The notes under the pieces: generated by a model | Told to the model about the DNA's origin: nothing | Seen by the model: the letters and a program-made list of their open reading frames with translations, nothing else | The model's database searches: none | Shown here: positions 58,255 through 64,000 of the stretch, one piece after another | Position numbering within the stretch: the stretch's first letter is position 1 | Layout: every line of letters begins with the position of its first letter | Position numbers and translations under genes: made by a program | Assembly: GCA_944989445.1 (NCBI GenBank) | Contig: CALYLW010001198.1 | Location: 54,875-118,874 of the forward strand | Length of the DNA stretch: 64,000 nt | From: Ampullaceana balthica | Taxonomy: Eukaryota; Mollusca; Gastropoda; Lymnaeidae | Direction: 5' to 3'

Positions 58255-58833
58255 TATTTTGAGTTATGCGCGTTATGTCGCTCTGCCTACACTGCCATTC
58301 GTCAGATCAGCTCAATCCGTCATTACTTAACAGTTAGTGCCACAAAAACTCTAGTCTGTGCTCTTGTACTGGCTCGTATGGATTACTGCAATTCTCTTCT
58401 GTCAGGTGCGCCAAAACAATGCATTGAAAGAATACAGAAAGTTCAAAATTCAGCTGCCAGACTAGTGCTCAAGGCTAAAAAACATGACCATGTTACTCCA
58501 CTTCTTCGCTCACTTCATTGGCTGCCTATACAAGCCCGTATTGATTACAAACTGGCCGTTCTCTGTCACAACTTCTTTTCGGACTCATGCCCATCGTATC
58601 TTACTGAACGTTTGTCGGTCTACTCACCCACTCGCCAGGTACGATCTTCTGCAGACACACGCGTTCTCTCTGTTCCAACAACACGCACCAAAACATTTGG
58701 TGAAAGGTGTTTCTCTTTTTGTGCAGCCAAACAATGGAATTCTCTTCCATTACACATACGTGGTATTCAAACAACCAAGTCCTTCAAGACTTCACTTAAG
58801 ACACATCTTTTCAAAATTTATTTTCAAAATTGA
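58255..58833 (+). pseudogene. CR1/L2-like reverse transcriptase C-terminal region
   Basis: The frame reads AYTAIRQISSIRHYLTVSAT then KTLVCALVLARMDYCNSLLS, GAPKQCIERIQKVQNSAARL, HDHVTPLLRSLHWLPIQARI, CPSYLTERLSVYSPTRQVRS, FGERCFSFCAAKQWNSLPLH and FKTSLKTHLFKIYF, stop. The sequence of motifs (RISSIRHYLT, LDYCNSLL-like MDYCNSLL, LHWLP, WNSLP, FKxxLKTHLF) is the thumb and C-terminal region of CR1/L2/Rex1-type LINEs. No RT catalytic block is present because of 5' truncation. The reading frame has no stop for almost 190 codons, so the copy is comparatively young. Confidence 0.85.
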
Positions 58834-59020
58834 TGCAACAACATTTCTTGTAAATGATTAACGTAGCTTATGTATAATGTACTGTAATTTTGTGTGTTTG
58901 TTGTGATATGAAAGTTAATTTAATACTCATAGGTATGTTAATTCTTTCATGTAAAGCGCTGTGAGCCCAGTTCCTTACTGGGATACAGCGCTATATAAAT
59001 AATCAATTTATTATTATTAT
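58255..59020 (+). mobile_element. CR1/L2-like LINE, 3' half with tail
   Basis: The coding part is followed by a 3' UTR ending TAAAGCGCTGTGAGCCCAG, CAGCGCTATATAAATAATC and an (ATT)n tail. It is the same family as the split minus-strand LINE at 23264-31195, and served as the reference for recognising that one. Confidence 0.85.
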
Positions 59021-59545
59021 TATTTATAGTCAAAAGCTCTGTTTTTACGAGTTATTTATTTTAACTATAATGAATAGTATTTTTGACGCGATGCACATGT
59101 AATGGCGGTCGAGACAGATGGCTGTTAGAGAGGAGTTACAACTTGCAACCGAACGGTGGCGGAATGTCCTTGGACGGGGTTTGTTGCTCGTTGTAAATAT
59201 AAAATAGAAAGCAAAATATTTCAATTGAAAAAACAAGCTAAAGGCATTATTAAAAACAATTATAATACTTATATAAAACATCAACATTATAACTTTCTAC
59301 ATAAACTATCTCCCTGTCATTAACACAGTTGTTATAAAATGTCCCAATTCTATTGATTTACTAATCATAAAATTAACATTAGTATGCTCTCATATTGAAA
59401 GAAGGGAAGGCTTAAAAAATAGATTTTGTTTAATCAATTAAGTTACAAATCTTATTTAACATATGAAAATTGATAATAGAATTTTATATCAAGAACTATT
59501 GTGATGCCTTTATAGAAATTTCAGAAACAGTTATCTGGTTACGAG
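59021..59545. other. AT-rich, nothing recognised
   Basis: No supported feature. A short minus-strand frame at 59045-59287 is AT-driven. Confidence 0.5.
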
Positions 59546-61060
59546 CAGGGCCGGCCCGAGGACAAGGCGAACGAGACAACCGCCTTGGCCCAACGCTTTT
59601 CAGGGCCCACGCTTCTGACTTAACATTTTTTCAATTAAAAAAACAACTATTTTAATACTATAACGTAATAATTAAAAAAAAACCAATGGTATCAAGAAAA
59701 CTTTATATTTATTTTTTTCAGGATAAAATAATTAGATGCATAGCATACTAATATAAAATTATTATAATCACCCTAACTCCTAAATTAAAAAGTATTTTTC
59801 TTAGATCATTTTAGAAAGCATTTCTTAAACACGAAAACGCTTTTTTGTGTCTTTAAATTGCTATGGTATGTGAAAAAAATATAGATCCCTTATTTTAGGA
59901 AAATATCGATTAAGGATACAGTCCGGTCCCCATTAGATCCCTTATATGGGGCTAGGTGTATATTTTAAATCATGACATGTCTTACAATTTTACCTCTTAT
60001 TTAACATGTAACTATAATGTACATCAATTTGCATAACAAAGCGATGGGCTATCCTTTCCAAGTATGATCGAAATATTTCGTAAAAACACTTTTTGAAACC
60101 AGATTGGGAAAACCTAGTGGAAAGTGGAATGGCAGTGCGATATCCAACAGCGAAAATTATGATCAGATAAAATTTTCGAAGCTGCAGAGCAAAGTAATGA
60201 TCGAAAAGCTCGATTTGAAGTTGAATCATTGTGCAAAGAACTTAAGAACTTCAATAAATTGTTTTAATTGCTTTTTGGTTCGACAAATTATTCTAATTTA
60301 ATTATATTATCCACGAATTACAAAATATTTCTTTCGATCTAGCAGCTGCAGGTGACACCATGGAATATACTTGCAGTTGGTTGAAATCTTACAGATATTT
60401 CGGTTTTTAAACAACAATATCAATTGTATAAGATATTGCCACGGACTCATAAGCTGAGCCTAATTTCAAAGAGACAAGCGTGCGAAAAAGAAGAAATAAA
60501 GTTTCATATGAAGGAGAAGATGAAGGATGTAGAGGCACCAGAAAAACTTCGCACATATTTTTTTAACCAGGTTGTTGATATGGCAATCATGTCTATGGGC
60601 AGTCGCTTTTAACAAATACGAAGGCGTCATGACTCGTTTGCAATTCTTTATAGATTTCATCAATTTAAAAAAATCTACTGAATTGCAGCATACATCTGGA
60701 GAAAAAGCTGAAGAAAACGCTCACAGCCTGTGAAAGTAAGGAACCTGAAAGGTTGCAGTCATTGAGTTACATAATTCCTTGCAGACACCTACAACGATCC
60801 TGTTTGATTTTTATATTTTCTTTTTGTAAACAGTGTTATTTTGACTTTCAATTAAATGAATAAAACTTTAATTATTGATGTGTCAAGGCTGTATTGTTAT
60901 GTTATAGAGTAAAAATTTAAGTAATTAAAATTTTTACTTCCCATTATTTTAATATATGTAAAAATGCAAATTTGTGTATCGGTCTCACGCCTCTGCTGCA
61001 GCCTTGGGCCCCGCTCATCGTTGGCTGCCTTGGGCCCCGCACACTCTAGGGCCGGCCCTG
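59546..61060 (+). mobile_element. hAT-I: deleted ZMYM-type hAT element with TIRs
   Basis: The left end is CAGGGCCGGCCCGAGG and the right, as complement, CAGGGCCGGCCCTAGAG; TTGGGCCC-type boxes lie inside both ends. Flanking octamers GTTACGAG and GTTAAGAT agree at six of eight. At 60520-60600 the plus strand encodes EAPEKLRTYFFNQVVDMAIM then SMGSRF, a conserved part of ZMYM1-like hAT transposases. The rest of the transposase is deleted or decayed. Confidence 0.75.
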
Positions 61061-62160
61061 GTTAAGATGAACCTAACGATTCATTGACATTGTATCTCTA
61101 GCTATAGAGATCGATGTTAAGTGGCGTGCCACTTGATAAAGTAGATTGTCTCTCTCTGGATGGAACATATCATCTCTTGAAAAGCTAGATACGAGTTTAT
61201 CTTTAAATTAAATATAACTATTTCATAGTGGTTTTTTTCATTATTAATTATTACGTTTGAAGAATTTGGCTTTTCCTTCAAAATTTATGTGTCTAAACTT
61301 TCTTCTAATTTAAAAACAGAGAAAAATTTAAGCAACACCAGTTCTTATTATTAAATATCATCGTACAGTAAATTACATATTTAAAAAAAAACTACTTAAA
61401 AAAAATATCCCATAAATAATGTAATAGTCCAAGTCAAAGGGTTGGTTGGATGTGTAACACTATGACGTCATTTTTTTGAGCTTATATTTTAATACAGAGC
61501 GTGCATCGGAAGGCGCGCAAAAAGGTGGGCAAAATAATTATAAATTAAAGACAGCCCTGTAAAAAAAAATATATGACGTCATTCTTTTAGATTATATTTT
61601 CATTTTTGAAAAGGGAACGATGTAAAATAGGATTTGAGGATTTATAATTATGAAATACTTTGTGTACATTTAGCAAGTTTAATATTTCGTATTTATCAAA
61701 CAAGGATAAGTTACTTATGTTATTGAGTCCCGTTGTCTGTATGGATGCAGTGCTGTTAGTTGGCGCTGCGATCGATTTTGTTTTATAGTGCTGTTTGAAC
61801 CAAAAAAGGTTCCGTCATTTTTGGCGGGTTATCTCTCATTATTAATAATTCTTATCAAATATTAAATTACATATTTGAAATTGTTTGTAAAGAAATAAAA
61901 CCCAATTATTAATTTTTCAAGCAAGTTTTCTCAAGTACATTTTTTATGAAATACATCAGTACAGGTGCTATGTGATGCTGCGCATGAGGGAAAATGCGAT
62001 TTTAATACACGTTTGACGAGATGAGACAAGGTCAAATAAGAAAATATATTTTTTTTCTTTCACAGACAAAAACACTGATAATTTGTAGACTGTAGCGGAT
62101 TTATGAAATGATATCCAGCTGGAGTCGGAGCCGGATTAGTAAAAATGGTCGGACTCAATA
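61061..62160. other. AT-rich, nothing recognised
   Basis: Two TATGACGTCATT stretches (about 61465 and 61575) contain TGACGTCA, the CRE core, but nothing indicates use. No gene seen. Confidence 0.45.
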
Positions 62161-62174
62161 TTTTGTGTGAGCCG

Positions 62175-62266
62175 GAGCCATTATATATATATGCATATAT
62201 ATATACATATGTGTGAGTATGAATGAAAAAATAAATATGTACACATATATACATATATATATATAC

Positions 62267-62322
<56 letters not shown>
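62175..62322. repeat. (TA)n / ATATACATATAT microsatellite region
   Basis: Two AT-rich runs, the longer about 52 bp of pure TA near 62270-62320. The YIYIYIY frames on both strands are artefacts. Confidence 0.97.
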
Positions 62323-62323
<1 letters not shown>

Positions 62324-62324
<1 letters not shown>

Positions 62325-62450
62325 CTGTGTCAGGTACACATTCGGAGCTGTATGGACACAGAGATTTCCTTAGACCCTTTAACAAATCCCTGCCTGCACG
62401 GAGATTCGAACCCATGTCCTTCGGTACACATGCGAGCGTGCATTTGATCC
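62324..62450 (-). mobile_element. divergent SINE-1 copy
   Basis: The minus strand reads CATGGGTTCGAATCTCCGTG (B box GGTTCGAATC), GGCAGGGATTTGTTAAAGG, CTCCGAATGTGTACCTGACA, parallel to SINE-1 at 29161 (GGTTCGAATCCGTG, GGCAAGGGTTTGTT, CTCCGAATGGGTACCTAACA). The tail is replaced by the TA run. Confidence 0.65.
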
Positions 62451-62544
62451 CATATAATATATCTCTAATTAATACTATAAATATATTTACAGTCAACATT
62501 TCAGTAATAGTATATTACTAATCGATATACATAATTCACCAGAA

Positions 62545-62860
62545 CAAGAACGAGTAGTATGCAAATAAGAATGACGAATGACCCTAGCTGGGGTCGACCA
62601 ATCACAGTTTATGGTTGGACAAGCGAATGTTGTGGTGAAGGGGGTGTCTTGAGACCAACAATGCTTCTTGACATTTACTTTCGTTATTCCTTAACAGAAT
62701 AACATTCATTTCGTAGTATAGTGGTTATTACGTCCGCCTAACAAGGGGAAGATCCTGGGTTCAAGCTTCCACTGAAACATTATTTTCTAACTTTAATTTT
62801 TTTTTGGTGCCATTCTGTCTTTTTTTTCCTTGCAGTGTCTATGAGCAAGTCTGCGCTGTA
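62545..62860 (+). mobile_element. dispersed repeat with tRNA-Val-like core, copy b
   Basis: Counterpart of 55270-55860. About 160 bases lie before the tRNA-like sequence and about 80 after it, ending TGCAGTGTCTATGAGCAAGT. A tRNA in the middle rather than at the start is unusual for a SINE. Confidence 0.55.
62707..62779 (+). pseudogene. tRNA-Val(AAC)-like pseudogene
   Basis: It aligns with eukaryotic tRNA-Val(AAC): TAGTATAGTGGTTATTACG (A box region, D stem GTA/TAC intact), anticodon loop CTAACAA with AAC, anticodon stem with four of five pairs, GGGTTCAAGC as B box. The acceptor stem is partly unpaired (CATTTCG against CTGAAAC) and the T stem is mostly lost. I therefore call it a pseudogene or SINE-like core, not a working tRNA gene. 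Confidence 0.65.
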
Positions 62861-64000
62861 TGCTGCGCCGCTGTTCATATCTAGTAAATACTATTACATA
62901 AATTTATATAAAGACAAGACCAATGCCATTAATATTAAATTAAAATTATAATAATTTAGGCTTTTATTTTTATTAACGGTAATTATTAACCGTCATCACT
63001 AGCTTTGTAATGTGTCGAATTTTCACACTTTTTGAAAAATTATAAACTTAATATTAAGCATGTAATAATGTTGAAAATCTCAAGACTAGATATACTATTC
63101 AACTGTACGTTACTTATTTTAAAAAAAAACTCTGTTATAACAAGAATCAGGGAAACGAGTTTATTTAAATTACAATAAAGGGTTGTACTGGAATTCAACA
63201 AATTCATTGACATTATATACCTAATAATAGGAATCGAAATCAAGTGGGGTAACACTTATATAAAAGAGATATTTTTATCTATCAACGTACTAAAGGTATC
63301 AGTTATCCGGCAATACAGTTAAATATGCGTATACCTAAAAGCTAATACAGAAATTTAAAAGTTTTCCTTATTTGAAATGAATACCATTTTAAAATCTATT
63401 ATGTCATTTGAATTTTTTTAATTTTGTATATTCTTCAATGTTTTATTTAAAGTAAGCATTAAATAACAAAAGTTATTAATGATAAGTTTCATTTATGATA
63501 ATTTTTATTATTATTGTAATATCTTATCAATAATCTTCTTAGACACGTTTTACGCAAATACAATTTCAAATTAAATGAATCAGCACTGGTGCTTTGTGGT
63601 GTGGCGTCGCTGATGGAAAATACAATCTTAATGAACGACCTATTTAATTACTGAAGATCCTTTAAAAGCATTAGATATCCAGTTCCCAACTCACCAATAT
63701 ATCTTTTTATGTGTGCATCTATGTTTTTAAAAATTATATATTTGTATAAAGGATCGGACTTAGAGACCAGGGAACTTGACAATGGGGCCCCCTACCATCT
63801 CGAAGCTGTTATAAAATTTATCAAATTAAACGCAATATTACAGAAGATAAAACTTTGTAATCGACTTAAATGACTCAAATTAACATAAGATTGATATTGT
63901 GAAATGGTGTCAATATGAAGTGTTTAAAAAGTTTTAAAAAGATTTGTTGCCCTTAGCCCCGCAGTAACATATATTATGATTTCAATGTACTATGATATTT
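62861..64000. other. AT-rich, nothing recognised
   Basis: No gene. A GGGGCCCCCTACC stretch near 63785 may be another hAT terminus scrap. The window ends in unassigned sequence. Confidence 0.45.

Noticed and set aside
61455..61590. Two TGACGTCA (CRE-like) sites
   Set aside because: Octamers occur by chance at this scale and there is no nearby promoter or gene; similar GACGTCA bits are scattered elsewhere.
62155..62521. Frames rich in Ile and Tyr
   Set aside because: Translation of the TA and ATATAC microsatellite.
62707..62779. Functional tRNA-Val gene
   Set aside because: Acceptor and T stems are too damaged, and the sequence is embedded in a dispersed repeat.

Overview
This is AT-rich animal nuclear DNA made almost entirely of transposon fossils and tandem repeats. 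No intact host gene is visible. The transposon mix (CR1/L2-like and L1/Tx1-like LINEs, a Penelope-like element, tRNA-derived SINEs, many hAT elements, Helitron-like elements) and the style of the one host-type gene suggest an invertebrate, most likely a gastropod mollusc; that assignment is inference. There are no prokaryotic operons, no CRISPR and no plausible long host ORFs.

Layout. 1-12.5 kb: decayed hAT and Penelope fragments, then a cluster of unrelated minisatellites (26, 38, 48, about 84 and about 47 bp units). 12.5-13.85 kb: the only host-type coding sequence, a two-exon remnant of a trypsin-like (PA clan) serine peptidase with two offsetting frameshifts. 13.9-15.9 kb: minisatellites forming one arm of a segmental duplication; the other arm is at 34.2-37.5 kb and continues at 46.8-48.0 kb. 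15.87-21.96 kb: a hAT element with TIRs, swollen by two large homogeneous satellites (55 bp x 25, 74 bp x 22), with a third 75-bp satellite built across its right junction. 23.3-31.2 kb: a readable nest of transposons. A CR1/L2-like LINE on the minus strand is split by hAT-A (8-bp target duplication). hAT-A is split by hAT-B (8-bp duplication) and by a SINE. hAT-B holds a second LINE and hAT-C. 31.3-33.5 kb: three minisatellites that arose inside the C-terminal coding ends of LINEs. 35.2-36.8 kb: a Penelope-like element with RT and GIY-YIG domains and inverted termini. 37.9-46.4 kb: two Helitron-like elements joined head to tail inside a 490-bp MITE-like repeat, the second carrying an L1/Tx1-like LINE. 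48.2-52.4 kb: a SCAND3/ZBED-type hAT whose internally deleted relative lies at 0.4-1.4 kb. 52.4-64 kb: more hAT remnants, a CR1/L2-like LINE 3' end, SINEs and a dispersed repeat carrying a tRNA-Val(AAC)-like sequence.

The strongest observations concern how the repeats formed: satellites nucleating at transposon junctions or inside transposon coding sequence, a SINE and a LINE sharing a 3' tail, the tandem Helitron-like dimer, two satellites whose variation is nearly confined to one site, and an array of AP-1-like palindromes. All names rest on reading motifs by eye; no database search was run.
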